From Massilia sp. ST3 (GTDB taxonomy: Bacteria > Pseudomonadota > Gammaproteobacteria > Burkholderiales > Burkholderiaceae_D): a stretch of DNA of 64,000 bases. The stretch is from assembly GCF_018119405.1 (NCBI RefSeq), contig NZ_JAGPWC010000016.1, positions 1-64,000 of the forward strand. Reading direction: 5' to 3'. The stretch's first letter is position 1, and each line of letters begins with the position of its first letter. The notes under the pieces are model-generated. The model worked only from the letters and a program-made list of their open reading frames with translations, was not told the DNA's origin and made no database searches. The translations under genes and the position numbers were made by a program. Of this stretch, positions 43,783 to 53,032 are shown one piece after another.

Positions 43783-44922
43783 TTACTGCGCGCGCAGCAC
43801 CTGCAGTCTGGTTTTCTTGCCCTTGCGATAGGTATAGAGGGTCAGCGCGGCGTCGCGCAGGTCGCCGCGCGCGTCGAAGGCGATGGGGCCGGTGACGCCC
43901 TCGTGGCGGACCTTCGCCAGCGCCGGCAGGAAACCGGCCGGCGCCGTCGACTGCGCCGCCTGCATGGCGGCGGCGAACACCATCACGGCGTCGTAGGCAT
44001 AGGGCGCATAGGTCTGCAGCGGGTAGCCGTAGCGCTGCCGGTAGCGCTCGCCGAAGGCGGCGAAAGCGGCCTCGCCCGCCTGGTCGACGCCGCCGGCCAC
44101 CGCGCACAAGACCTTGTCCTCGCCCAGCGCGTCGCCCGCCAGCTCGGGCAGCTTTTCCGAGCAGACGCCGTCGCCCGCCACCAGCCTGGCCTGCAGGCCG
44201 AGCGCCTTCATCTGCTTGAGCATGGGCCCCGCCACCGCGTCCATGCCGCCGTAGAAGATCAGGTCCGGCCGCTGCGCGCGGATCTGGGTCAGGATGGCGC
44301 TGAAGTCGGTGGCCTTGTCGTGGGTGAACTGGCGGCTGACGATGGCGGCGCCGCCGGCGGCCTTCACCGCCCGGGCGAATTCGTCGGCCAGGCCCTGGCC
44401 GAAGGCGGTGCGGTCGTCGATCACGGCGATGCGCCTGGCCTTGAGCGTGCCGATGGCCTGGCGCGCCAGCGCGCGTCCGATCAGCTGGTCGTTGGCGACC
44501 ACGCGGAAGGCGGTCTTGTAGCCCTGGCGGGTGTAGAGCGGCGTGGTGGCGGCCGGCGAGATCTGCGGAATGCCGGCGCTGGCGTACAGCTTCGAGGCCG
44601 GCACGGTAGTGCCGGAATTCAGGTGGCCAACCACGGCGGCCACCCCGGCGTCGACCAGCTTTTGCGCCACCGCCGTGCCCATCTTGGGATCGCTGCCGTC
44701 GTCCTCGGGCTGCAGCACCCAGGCGATCTTCTTGCCGCCGATGACGATGCCCTTGGCGTTCAGCTCGTCGACCGCCATGCGCGCGCCGTTCTCGATGTCC
44801 TTGCCGAGGTGGGCGCCGGGGCCGGACAGGGGCGAGGCGCTGCCGATCCGGACTTCGGTCTGGGCGTGAACGAGGGGAATGGCGAAAAGGATGGAGGACA
44901 AGCTCAAGACAAATGAACGCAT
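43783..44922 (-). CDS. Branched-chain-amino-acid-type ABC substrate-binding protein, orphan
   Basis: A 379-residue periplasmic protein of the LivJ/LivK type. The signal peptide ends LVHA-Q. Mature segments VRIGSASPLSGPGAHLGKDIENGARMAVDELNAKG, VVGHLNSGTTVPASKLYASAGIPQISPAATTP and YAPYAYDAVMVFAAAM are characteristic. It binds branched-chain or related amino acids and presents them to LivHMGF permeases; none is encoded nearby. AGGAAAG precedes ATG 44922, and the frame extends upstream without coding character. Confidence 0.92.
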   Translation of the reverse strand: MRSFVLSLSSILFAIPLVHAQTEVRIGSASPLSGPGAHLGKDIENGARMAVDELNAKGIVIGGKKIAWVLQPEDDGSDPKMGTAVAQKLVDAGVAAVVGHLNSGTTVPASKLYASAGIPQISPAATTPLYTRQGYKTAFRVVANDQLIGRALARQAIGTLKARRIAVIDDRTAFGQGLADEFARAVKAAGGAAIVSRQFTHDKATDFSAILTQIRAQRPDLIFYGGMDAVAGPMLKQMKALGLQARLVAGDGVCSEKLPELAGDALGEDKVLCAVAGGVDQAGEAAFAAFGERYRQRYGYPLQTYAPYAYDAVMVFAAAMQAAQSTAPAGFLPALAKVRHEGVTGPIAFDARGDLRDAALTLYTYRKGKKTRLQVLRAQ

Positions 44923-44972
44923 GGGCACTTTCCTAAAATGAATGCGTTCGATTGTACTGCCCGGCTGCCGGA

Positions 44973-45182
44973 TCAGACCTTTTTCAGCGCCTCGGCCTTG
45001 TGCGCCGCCTCGGCGCCGGTCTTGTCGCTCACCACCAGGTATTCCGGATGCTCGTTCGAGGCGGCAACGTGGTGGCCCTTGATATCGGTAGGCGCGGTCA
45101 GCTTCTTCTTGACCGTGCCGCGCACCACCCCTTGCGAGGAATGCCATTCCACCTTGTCGCCGGCCTTGAACGTGTTCGTCAT
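44973..45182 (-). CDS. DUF2945 small TUDOR-like protein
   Basis: A 69-residue protein fully matching the DUF2945/hypervirulence-associated TUDOR-domain pattern: FKAGDKVEWHSSQGVVRGTVKKKLT, then NEHPEYLVVSDKTGAEAAHKAEALKKV. It is an SH3-like fold. Nucleic-acid or protein binding is presumed, with no demonstrated role. ATG 45182 is preceded by AGGAAA. It lies 50 bases upstream of the binding-protein gene and 100 bases downstream of the methyltransferase gene, separated from the latter by a strong hairpin. Confidence 0.9.
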   Translation of the reverse strand: MTNTFKAGDKVEWHSSQGVVRGTVKKKLTAPTDIKGHHVAASNEHPEYLVVSDKTGAEAAHKAEALKKV

Positions 45183-45212
45183 GATGGTTTCCTGAAAAAT
45201 AATGAAGAATCC

Positions 45213-45238
45213 CGCCGTGCTCCCGGAGGAGCACGGCG
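45213..45238 (-). terminator. GC-rich hairpin between methyltransferase and DUF2945 genes
   Basis: A perfect 11-base stem CGCCGTGCTCC/GGAGCACGGCG with a four-base loop. On the minus strand the following sequence is T-rich but not a continuous run. Confidence 0.55.
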
Positions 45239-45283
45239 TATTGGAACATGGATCCCGGGACGCTGTCGCCGCGCCCGGATGCG

Positions 45284-46201
45284 CTAGTGCAGCGGCGCGC
45301 TGCGCTTGCTGACCACCGCTTCCAGGTACTCGGCCGGAATCACCAGCGCCGACGGCCCGCCCGTGTTGGAGCGCTCGAGCAGGGCCAGGACATCCCGCTC
45401 CAGGGCTTCCCTGCCCGGCGCGTCCAGGTTGCGGAAGGCCATGTAGGTGGGGCCGTAGAAGTCGCGGAAGATCTGCAGCATGTGGGCGGGCGACTCGAAG
45501 CGGAAGTTGAACATCCTGCGCGCGAAGCGGATGTCGGCGGCCTGGGCGCCGAACAGTTCGCGCACATGCTCTTCGGCACCCCACAGCAGCGGCGATTGCA
45601 GGCCCGCCGGCGGCGGCACGTGCTTGCCGATGGTCTTGAACAGCTGGCCCAGGAAACCGGTGGGCGTCCAGTTGGCGAAGGCGATGCGGCCGCCCTCGCG
45701 CACCACGCGCAGCATCTCGCCGGCCGTGCGCGCATGGTCGGGAGCGAACATGACGCCGAAGGTGGACAGGGCCACGTCGAAGCTGGCGTCGGCAAAGGGC
45801 AGCGCCTCGGCGTCGGCTTCGCGGAACTCGACCGCCAGGCCTTCGGCGGCGGCGCGCAGGCGCCCCTTCTCGAGCAGGGCCGGCACGTAGTCGGTGGAGA
45901 CGACCCGGGCGAAGCGCCGCGCCGCGGCCAGGGTGGCGTTGCCGTTACCGGCGGCAATGTCGATGACCCGCTCGCCGGCGTGGATGTCGGCCGACTCGGC
46001 CAGGTTCTCGCCGACGATCTGCAGGGTCACGCCGATGACGGCGAAATCACCGCTGGCCCAGGTTGCCTGCTGGCGTTGCTTGATGGCGGCGAAGTCGGGC
46101 GTGGCGCCCTGCGCCGGCTGCGGCGACTGTGGGGAACCCGGCTGCGGACTGGGCTGTGCGGCCGGCTGGGACGCCGGGGGAGGCTGGATCGATGGACTCA
46201 T
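45284..46201 (-). CDS. Class I SAM-dependent methyltransferase (UbiE-like)
   Basis: A 305-residue protein. A Pro/Gln/Ser-rich leader of ~35 residues precedes the Rossmann-type methyltransferase domain: ERVIDIAAGNGNATLAAAR (motif I), VVSTDYVPALLEKG, READAEALPFADASFDVALSTFGVMFAPD (motifs II-III) and EMLRVVREGGRIAFANW. The pattern resembles the UbiE/COQ5 group, which methylates small molecules; the substrate is unknown. A ribosome site (GAGGAG) precedes ATG 46201. The frame is open further upstream but reads as non-coding Pro/Arg-rich sequence. Confidence 0.85.
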   Translation of the reverse strand: MSPSIQPPPASQPAAQPSPQPGSPQSPQPAQGATPDFAAIKQRQQATWASGDFAVIGVTLQIVGENLAESADIHAGERVIDIAAGNGNATLAAARRFARVVSTDYVPALLEKGRLRAAAEGLAVEFREADAEALPFADASFDVALSTFGVMFAPDHARTAGEMLRVVREGGRIAFANWTPTGFLGQLFKTIGKHVPPPAGLQSPLLWGAEEHVRELFGAQAADIRFARRMFNFRFESPAHMLQIFRDFYGPTYMAFRNLDAPGREALERDVLALLERSNTGGPSALVIPAEYLEAVVSKRSAPLH

Positions 46202-46823
46202 GGACTTCTCCTCGAGTAACGGCCGGGCGGGACGCCGGCCAGGGTGTGACCGCCCGGGCCGGATACAGTTCGCGGGGCTTGCGCCGGCCGAAGGCCTGCC
46301 CGGCCGCGCCATGCTTTCTTGCCCCGCGCCAGCACCGACCGGGCGCCATGCGTGCTTCATGAAACAGCTTCGACCACAAAAAGAAGAATGACAACCTGGA
46401 CAATGAAAAAAACCTTCATCGCCCTGGCCGGCTGGTCGGTGTCTGGAAGAAACTGGGTCCCCGCGTTCGCGGGGATGACGTCGGTTTAGTAGCTAGCTAG
46501 CAGCATCTGCAACTTCGGACACGTACCTCAGCACGTCATCCCCGCGCAGGCGCACTGCTGTCCGGGATAAGCGATACCTCTGCCTTTGCAGGGGGTTTGT
46601 AGCAGAATTAGCAATGTTTGTGCTGCCAGGAGCTAATTTTGAACCATTAGCTCGTCATTCCCGCGAAGGCGGGACCCAAGTCCGTTGCAGGCTGTTAGCG
46701 TTTGTTGTGGCTACTCACGCAAACTTGGGTCCCCGCCTTCGCGGGGATGACGATTTTCTGCTAGGTGAAATTATTTCGGACAGCAGTGCGCGCAGGTGGG
46801 GACCCAAGTTTGTCCGAACACAA
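46202..46823. other. Gene-free stretch with repeat mosaic
   Basis: No credible gene in 622 bases. The left part (46202-46440) is unremarkable. The right part (46451-46816) is filled by palindromic repeats listed separately. It separates the methyltransferase gene from the 3' end of the chemosensory operon. Confidence 0.6.
46451..46816. repeat. Nested palindromic repeat mosaic (REP-like)
   Basis: Five copies or partial copies of a GTCATCCCCGCG-type element (consensus TGGGTCCCCGCNTTCGCGGGGATGACG) lie at 46451-46480, 46533-46567 (partial), 46652-46681 (inverted), 46721-46752 and 46778-46816 (partial). Copies three and four are near-perfect reverse complements. In addition, GCGCACTGCTGTCCG at 46550-46564 and its exact complement at 46777-46791 bracket that pair. 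Confidence 0.85.
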
Positions 46824-47885
46824 CTAGCTTCCACCCCGTATCACCTGCACAATCTCCTTCGCGATCCCCTCCAGCGCCACCGAGCGCTCGACCCCTCCCC
46901 GCTTGACCGCCTCCTTCGGCATCCCGTACACCACGCAGCTCGCCTCGTCCTGGGCCAGGGTGCGCGCCCCCGCCTTGCGCATGTCGAGCAGGCCGGTTGC
47001 GCCGTCGTCGCCCATGCCGGTCATGATGATGCCGAGCGCGTTGGCGCCGGCGCAGCGGGCGACCGAGCGGAACAGCACGTCGACCGAGGGCCGGTGGCGG
47101 TTGACCAAGGGGCCGTCGGCCACTTCCACCACGTACTGGGCGCCGGTGCGGTGCAGCAGCAGGTGCTTGCCGCCCGGTGCGACCAGGGCCCGGCCCGGGA
47201 TCACGCGGTCGTTCGTAGCGGCCTCCTTGACCGCGATGCGGCAGATGCTGTCCAGGCGGGCGGCGAAGGCGGTGGTGAATTTCTCGGGCATGTGCTGGAC
47301 GATGACGATGCCGGGCGCCACCCCGGGCAGCGCGGTCAGGACCTGCTCCAGGGCCTGGGTGCCGCCGGTCGAGGCGCCGATCGCCACCACCTGCTCGGTG
47401 GTGCGGGTCATCGCCGGCGCCGCCTTGGCCACCGGCAGCATCGCATCCACGGTGTGCTTTTCGACCGGCACCAGGCGCCGCGGGTTGGCGCGCGCCGCGG
47501 CCCGCACCGCATGCACCAGCTCGGCGGCGGCGTCGTGCAGGAACTGCTTGAGCCCGAGCCTGGGCTTGGTCACGATCGCGACCGCGCCCGCGGCCATGGC
47601 TTCCATGGTGGTCTGGGCGCCCTTTTCGGTCAGGGTCGAGCAGATCACCACCGGGGTCGGGCGCTCGCGCATGATGCGCTTGAGGAAGGTGATGCCGTCC
47701 ATGCGCGGCATCTCGATGTCGAGCACGATCACGTCGGGCCAGTCGCCGCGCATGCGTTCGATCGCCAGCAGCGGGTCGGCCACCGCATGGCTCACCACGA
47801 TGCCGGGCGCGGCGTCGAGCAGGGCGGCCAGCACCTGGCGCACCACGGCGGAATCGTCCACCACCAGCACCCGGATGTCCTTCAT
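46824..47885 (-). CDS. cheB: CheB, protein-glutamate methylesterase/deamidase
   Basis: A 353-residue two-domain response regulator. The receiver domain (1-120) has the phosphoacceptor Asp56 in [11 protein letters not shown], with acidic residues at 10-11. The C-terminal methylesterase domain (165-353) has Ser172 in GASTGG, His198 in VQHMP and Asp294 in MTGMGDDG as the triad. It removes methyl groups from receptors and so resets sensitivity. It is the last gene of the operon, starting directly after the cheR stop with no gap. Confidence 0.97.
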   Translation of the reverse strand: MKDIRVLVVDDSAVVRQVLAALLDAAPGIVVSHAVADPLLAIERMRGDWPDVIVLDIEMPRMDGITFLKRIMRERPTPVVICSTLTEKGAQTTMEAMAAGAVAIVTKPRLGLKQFLHDAAAELVHAVRAAARANPRRLVPVEKHTVDAMLPVAKAAPAMTRTTEQVVAIGASTGGTQALEQVLTALPGVAPGIVIVQHMPEKFTTAFAARLDSICRIAVKEAATNDRVIPGRALVAPGGKHLLLHRTGAQYVVEVADGPLVNRHRPSVDVLFRSVARCAGANALGIIMTGMGDDGATGLLDMRKAGARTLAQDEASCVVYGMPKEAVKRGGVERSVALEGIAKEIVQVIRGGS

Positions 47886-48686
47886 CTAGCGCTTCCGGTA
47901 GACCGAGGGCACCAGCGGCTGCACCGCATCGCTCACGCCATGCAGGCTTTCGGAGTGGCCGATCAGGAAGTGGCCGCCCTGCTTGAGCGGCCCCAGCACC
48001 CTCTCCACCACCTTCTGCTTGGTGTCGCCGTTAAAGTAGATCATCACGTTGCGCAGGAAGACCAGGTCGAAGCTGCCCAGCTGCGGCAAGGCCTCGTTCA
48101 GGTTCACCTGGCTGAACTGCACGCGCGCGCGCAGGGCGCGCTCGACCAGCAGGGTGCCCTCCTGCGGCCCGGTGCCGCGCAGGCAGTAGCGCTTCAGGTA
48201 GGGCTGCGGGATGTGGCGCGCGCGCTCGAGCGGATAGTGCCCGGTGCGGGCGCGCGCCAGCACCCGGGTGCTGATGTCGGTCCCCAGCACTTCCCAGGGC
48301 GCCTCGCCCAGGCAGTCGGCCAGCACCATGGCGATGCTGTAGGCTTCCTCGCCGGTGGAACTGGCGGCGCTCCAGACCCGGAAGGGCTGGCCGGCCTGCC
48401 TGGCCTCCAGCGCGAGCTCGCGCAGGAACTCGAAATGCTTCGGCTCGCGGAAGAAATAGGTCTCGTTGGTGGTGAGCAGGTCGATCGCCGTCTGCAGCTC
48501 GGGCCCCGCGCTGCCGCTGTCGAGCAGGCGGAAGTAGTCGCCGAAGCTGGCCATGCGGTGATGCTGCACGCGCTTGGCCAGCCGCCCGGCCACCAGGGCC
48601 TTTTTGCCGGGCGACATGCTGATCCCGGCGGCCTCGTAGATGAAACGCTGGAAGCGGCTGAATTCCTGGTCGCTGAGCGTGACCAT
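47886..48686 (-). CDS. cheR: CheR, chemoreceptor methyltransferase
   Basis: A 266-residue SAM-dependent methyltransferase. The N-terminal helical domain (FSRFQRFIYEAAGISMSPGKKALVAGRLAKR) is followed by the catalytic domain: FFREPKHFEFLRE, RVWSAASSTGEEAYSIAM (SAM site), VLGTDISTRVLARAR and FDLVFLRNVMIYF. It methylates receptor glutamates. The beta-subdomain for pentapeptide binding does not look extended, in keeping with the absence of NWETF-type tails on the receptors here. It is four bases downstream of cheW. Confidence 0.96.
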   Translation of the reverse strand: MVTLSDQEFSRFQRFIYEAAGISMSPGKKALVAGRLAKRVQHHRMASFGDYFRLLDSGSAGPELQTAIDLLTTNETYFFREPKHFEFLRELALEARQAGQPFRVWSAASSTGEEAYSIAMVLADCLGEAPWEVLGTDISTRVLARARTGHYPLERARHIPQPYLKRYCLRGTGPQEGTLLVERALRARVQFSQVNLNEALPQLGSFDLVFLRNVMIYFNGDTKQKVVERVLGPLKQGGHFLIGHSESLHGVSDAVQPLVPSVYRKR

Positions 48687-48690
48687 GGCT

Positions 48691-49194
48691 TCAGGCCGCG
48701 CCCAATGCGGCCAGTTCGTCCACGCCTTCCGCCGACAGCACGTTGCCGACGTCGAGCAGGATCACGAACTTGCCGTTGACCTTGCCCATGCCGGCGATGA
48801 AGTCGGTGCGGATGCGGGCGCCGAAGCTGGGCGCCTTCTCGATGTCGGCGGCCGCGATCTCGAGCACCGCGTTGACGGCGTCGACCATCACGCCCACCAC
48901 CTGCTGCTCGCCGTCCGCCTCGATCTCGACGATCACGGTGCAGGTGCGCTTGCCGATCGCGGTCGGCGCACGGCCGAAGCGCACCGCCAGGTCCATCACC
49001 GGCACCACCGCGCCGCGCAGGTTGATCACGCCGCGGATACAGGCCGGCATCATCGGCACTTCGGTCACGCCGCCGTACTCGATGATTTCCTTGATCGCCA
49101 GGATGCCGATGGCGAAGGTCTCGCCGCCCAGCATGAAGGTCAGGTACTGGGCGTTGTCGGCCACGGCCGCCTCCGCCTGTTGTTGTGCACGCAT
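48691..49194 (-). CDS. cheW: CheW coupling protein
   Basis: A 167-residue single CheW domain. It shows YLTFMLGGETFAIGILAIKEII, the conserved receptor/CheA-contacting VPMMPACIRGVINLRGAVVPVMDLAVRFG, and a closing GKFVILLDVGNVLSAEGVDELAAL. It links the receptor tip to CheA. It is tightly packed between the MCP and cheR genes (nine- and four-base gaps). Confidence 0.96.
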   Translation of the reverse strand: MRAQQQAEAAVADNAQYLTFMLGGETFAIGILAIKEIIEYGGVTEVPMMPACIRGVINLRGAVVPVMDLAVRFGRAPTAIGKRTCTVIVEIEADGEQQVVGVMVDAVNAVLEIAAADIEKAPSFGARIRTDFIAGMGKVNGKFVILLDVGNVLSAEGVDELAALGAA

Positions 49195-49203
49195 GGGCGC
49201 TCC

Positions 49204-50838
49204 TTAGAAGCGGGCGAAGTGCGCTTCGTCCGGCGCGGCTTCGGCGGCGATCGCCAGGCTGGGCGCGAGGGGCCTGGCGGCCGGCTTGCGCGGCGCGGCC
49301 TTGGCCGGCGCGCGGGCCGAACCCGGTGCGCCGCTGTCGCCGGTTCCCAGCTTGAAGAAGGCCATCAGCTGCTGCAGCTGCTCGGCCTGGCTGCTCATTT
49401 CCTCCGAGGTCGCCGCCAGCTCTTCCGAGCTGGACGCGTTGTGCTGGGTGGTCTGGCTGAGCTGCATCACGGCCGAGTTGATCTGGCCCACGCCCGAGGA
49501 CTGCTCTTCCGACGCGGCCGCGATTTCCTGGACCAGGTCCGAGGTCTTCTTGATGCTCGGGACCATTTCGTCGAGCAGGCTGCCGGCGCGGCCGGCCAGT
49601 TCCACGCTGCCGGCGGCCACTTCGCTGATTTCCTGGGCCGCCACCTGGCTGCGCTCGGCCAGCTTGCGCACTTCGGCCGCCACCACCGCGAAGCCCTTGC
49701 CGTGCTCGCCGGCGCGGGCCGCTTCGATGGCCGCGTTCAGGGCCAGCAGGTTGGTCTGGTAGGCGATGTCGTCGATGATGCCGATCTTCTTGGCGATCTG
49801 GTTCATCGCGGCCACGGTTTCCTTGACCGCGGCGCCGCCTTCGACCGCTTCCTGGGCGGCCTTGGTGGCGATGTTGTCGGTGACGCGGGCGTTGTCGGTG
49901 TTTTGCGAGATCGAGGCGGTCATCTGTTCGATCGAGGCGCTGGTCTCTTCCACGCTGGCCGCCTGTTCGGTCGACGATTGCGAGATCGACTGCGCGGTGG
50001 CGCTGACTTCTTCCGAGGCCGATGCCAGCGAATCGGCGGCGCTGCGCACGTCGGCGATCACGCTCTTGAGCTTGTCCGTCATCTGCTGCATCGCGGCCAG
50101 CAGGCGGCCGGTTTCATCCTTGGATTTCACTTCCACGCGCACCGAGAGGTCGCCGGCGGCCAGGCTGTCGGCCACCGCAACGGCGACGCCGAGCGGCTTG
50201 GTGATCGAGCGGGTGATGACGAAGGCCAGCAGGACCGCCAGCACCAGCGCGCTGCTGCCGATGCCGACCAAGAGCTTGACGCCGGAGGCGTAGTCGGCGG
50301 CCGACTGCTGCAGCAGTTCGGCGTTCTGCGCTTCCTGGCGCTCGATCATGTCGTCGATGGCGTCGATCCACTTGCCTTGCGGGCCGCGCGCCTCGCGCAT
50401 CAGGACCGCGCCGGCCTCGCTGTTCTTGTTCTCCAGCGCCAGCTGCATCGCCTTGGCGATCAGCGGCGCGGTCTGGGCCTGGTAGTCGTTGATCGAGGCC
50501 ATGAGCTTCTTGCCCTCGCTCGAGGCGACCAGGGTGGCCAGCTTGTCGCGCAGCTGGTTGTACTCGGCCTGGGCCTTGTCGATCTTGGCGTTCTCGTCGC
50601 GGGTCTCGGCCAGGTCGTCGGTGAGGATCATGTTGCGCACCGAACGCGCGGTGACGTTGATGCGGGCGCGCATGGCGTTGCCGAGCGCGATCTGCGCATT
50701 GTTCTCGGCCGATTCGTCGAAATTGTGCTTGGTCGCCTGCATGCGGCTGTAGCCGACGAAGGCGATGGCCAGCATCAGGAGCAGCACGACGGCGAAGCTC
50801 GCGCCGAGACGCGTGCCGATCTTCAGGTCTTTTAACAT
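49204..50838 (-). CDS. Methyl-accepting chemotaxis protein of the operon (4HB type)
   Basis: A 544-residue receptor. The N-terminal helix ([22 protein letters not shown]) leads to a four-helix-bundle periplasmic sensor, with [30 protein letters not shown] typical of the 4HB_MCP family. A second helix ([24 protein letters not shown]), HAMP and the signalling domain with [33 protein letters not shown] follow. The C-terminal ~40 residues are Pro/Ala-rich and end HFARF. It is the only transmembrane receptor in this operon. It lies 58 bases downstream of cheA. Confidence 0.95.
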   Translation of the reverse strand: MLKDLKIGTRLGASFAVVLLLMLAIAFVGYSRMQATKHNFDESAENNAQIALGNAMRARINVTARSVRNMILTDDLAETRDENAKIDKAQAEYNQLRDKLATLVASSEGKKLMASINDYQAQTAPLIAKAMQLALENKNSEAGAVLMREARGPQGKWIDAIDDMIERQEAQNAELLQQSAADYASGVKLLVGIGSSALVLAVLLAFVITRSITKPLGVAVAVADSLAAGDLSVRVEVKSKDETGRLLAAMQQMTDKLKSVIADVRSAADSLASASEEVSATAQSISQSSTEQAASVEETSASIEQMTASISQNTDNARVTDNIATKAAQEAVEGGAAVKETVAAMNQIAKKIGIIDDIAYQTNLLALNAAIEAARAGEHGKGFAVVAAEVRKLAERSQVAAQEISEVAAGSVELAGRAGSLLDEMVPSIKKTSDLVQEIAAASEEQSSGVGQINSAVMQLSQTTQHNASSSEELAATSEEMSSQAEQLQQLMAFFKLGTGDSGAPGSARAPAKAAPRKPAARPLAPSLAIAAEAAPDEAHFARF

Positions 50839-50896
50839 GGTGTTTCCTTCTTGCGGTTGAACAGGTGGTTACTGATGATGGATGGATGCTGCCGCG

Positions 50897-53029
50897 TCAT
50901 GCCGCCAGCGGCGTATCGTGGCCGACCTGCTTGAGCAGGGCCGGCACGTCGACGATCAGGGCGACTTCGCCGCTGCCGAGAATGGTCGAGCCGCTGATGC
51001 AGCTGACCCCGTTGAACATTTTCCCCAGCGGCTTGATCACCGTCTGGAATTCGCCGAGCAGGCTGTCGACCACCAGGCCGGCTTTCCTGCCGCCCTGCTT
51101 GACCACCACGATGCTCTCGCGCCGCGCCGGCGCGCCTTCGATGCCGAACAGGCTGCGCAGGCGCACGAAGGGCAGGATCTCGCCGCGCAGGTTGGTGTAG
51201 TCGTGGCCGGGTTCGGACGAGAACTCGACGCATTCCTCGATGGTGTCGAGCGGGACTACGAAACTGGTCTTGCCGACCCCGACCAGGAAGCCGTCGATGA
51301 TGGCCAGGGTCAGCGGCAGGCGCACCGTCACGGTGGTGCCCACGCCCTCCTCGCTGGCGATGTCGACGCTGCCGCGCAGGGCGGCGATATTGCTCTTGAC
51401 GACATCCATGCCGACGCCGCGGCCGGACAGGTTGGTGACCTGGTCGGCGGTGGAGAAGCCGGGTTCGAAGATCAGCGCATAGGTCTCGCTGTCGCTCAGC
51501 ACCCGGCCCGGCTCCACCAGGCCGCGCTCGATGGCCTTGGCCAGGATGCGCTCGCGCTTCAGCCCGCCGCCATCGTCGCCGACCTCGATCACGATGCTGC
51601 CCGAGTCGTGGTAGGCGTTCAGGCGCACGGTGCCGCGCGCCGGCTTGCCGCGCGCCATGCGCAGCTCGGCCGCCTCGATGCCGTGGTCGATCGCGTTGCG
51701 CACCAGGTGGGTGAGCGGATCGGCGATCTTTTCCACCACCGTCTTGTCGAGTTCGGTGTCTTCGCCGCTGACCACCAGGCCGATGTCCTTGCCGATCTCG
51801 CGCGAGACGTCGTGCACCACGCGCTGGAAGCGATTGAAGGTGGCGCCGATCTTGACCATGCGCAGCTGCAGGGCGCTGTCGCGCACTTCCTCCACCAGGC
51901 CGCTCAGGGTCGAGGTGCATTCCTGCAGCTCGGCGATGCGGTGGCGGCGCGCGATCAGGCTGGCGCTGGCGCCGGCGATGATCAGTTCGCCCACCAGGTT
52001 GATCAGGTGGTCGAGCTTGTCGGCGTCGACCCGGACCGAGCGGCTTTCCTGGGCGGCCCGGAGCTCGCCGGCCTGCTTCTCGGACTGCTTCTGCTTGCCG
52101 AGCGCGGCGTCGACCACCGCCGGCGGCACGCTGCCCTGCCCCACCAGCACTTCGCCGATCAGGGCGGCGCCGGGACGGGCCAGCGACTGCTCGCGCAAGG
52201 CCGCCTCGAGCTCGAGCTCGGTGATGCTGCCGCAGCGCACCAGGATCTCGCCCAGACGCGCCGCGCCTTCCGGCAGGTCGCCGATCAGGCGCACGAACTC
52301 GCCGGCCTGCGCGTTGGACGGCAGGATGCCGATGCGGCAATCGTCGCGCACGAAATCGAACACGTCCTCGATCTCTTCCTTGGCGGCGCCACTGGCCAGC
52401 GCGATTTCGAATCCGAGATGGCAGGCCTCGGGGTCGAGGTCTTCCAGCGCCGGCACGGCGTCGGGCAAGGTGACCAGGCGCGTGATGCTGCCCAGGCGTT
52501 CGAGGTAGCGGATGAAGGCCAGCGGGTCCATGCCGTTGCGCAGCACCTCGCTGCCGAAACGCAGCGAGATATGCCAGCGGGCGCCGCCCGTCGCTGCTGC
52601 CGGCGTGTCGACCGGCTCGGCCGCGGGCGCGGCCTGGCCCGGCGCCAGGTAGGTGTCGAGTTGCTCGAGCAGCGGCGCGCCGCGCCGCAGCAGGTCCGGA
52701 TCGGCGTCCATATTGCCGCCGTCGAGGGCGTCGATCAGTTCGTTGATGTGGTCGCAGCAGCCCAGCAGCAGGGCCACCAGGGTGTCGTCCAGGGCCAGCG
52801 CGCCGTCGCGCATGCGGTCGAGCACGCTCTCCACCACGTGGGTGAAGCCGACCACATGGTCGAGGCCGAACAGGCCGGCCGAGCCCTTGATGGTGTGCGC
52901 GGCGCGGAAGATGGCGTTGACCGTGTCTTCCTGCTCCCGGTTACCGGTCAACAGGGCGCTCTCCATCTCCTGCAGCAGCTCGCGGCTTTCGAGGATGAAG
53001 GTGTGCAGTGCGTCGTCCAGGTTGATCAT
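50897..53029 (-). CDS. cheA: CheA histidine kinase with an MshEN-like tandem motif
   Basis: A 710-residue kinase. The P1 domain carries the phosphorylated His45 in RAAHTIKGSAGLFG. A P2-like segment (~150-245) follows. An inserted region at 258-313 has two copies of a pattern [R/I/L]-[L/I]-G-E-x-L-V-x-x-G-S, then a helix ending A-[A/V]-L-x-x-Q. P3 dimerisation (~330-400), the P4 ATPase with N-box HLVRNAIDHG (441-450), DDGGGL (485-490) and GRGVGMD (536-542), and the P5 CheW-like domain complete it. P1 to P5 all look intact, so it should phosphorylate the CheY and CheB encoded here. Confidence 0.95.
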   Translation of the reverse strand: MINLDDALHTFILESRELLQEMESALLTGNREQEDTVNAIFRAAHTIKGSAGLFGLDHVVGFTHVVESVLDRMRDGALALDDTLVALLLGCCDHINELIDALDGGNMDADPDLLRRGAPLLEQLDTYLAPGQAAPAAEPVDTPAAATGGARWHISLRFGSEVLRNGMDPLAFIRYLERLGSITRLVTLPDAVPALEDLDPEACHLGFEIALASGAAKEEIEDVFDFVRDDCRIGILPSNAQAGEFVRLIGDLPEGAARLGEILVRCGSITELELEAALREQSLARPGAALIGEVLVGQGSVPPAVVDAALGKQKQSEKQAGELRAAQESRSVRVDADKLDHLINLVGELIIAGASASLIARRHRIAELQECTSTLSGLVEEVRDSALQLRMVKIGATFNRFQRVVHDVSREIGKDIGLVVSGEDTELDKTVVEKIADPLTHLVRNAIDHGIEAAELRMARGKPARGTVRLNAYHDSGSIVIEVGDDGGGLKRERILAKAIERGLVEPGRVLSDSETYALIFEPGFSTADQVTNLSGRGVGMDVVKSNIAALRGSVDIASEEGVGTTVTVRLPLTLAIIDGFLVGVGKTSFVVPLDTIEECVEFSSEPGHDYTNLRGEILPFVRLRSLFGIEGAPARRESIVVVKQGGRKAGLVVDSLLGEFQTVIKPLGKMFNGVSCISGSTILGSGEVALIVDVPALLKQVGHDTPLAA

Positions 53030-53032
53030 GGC

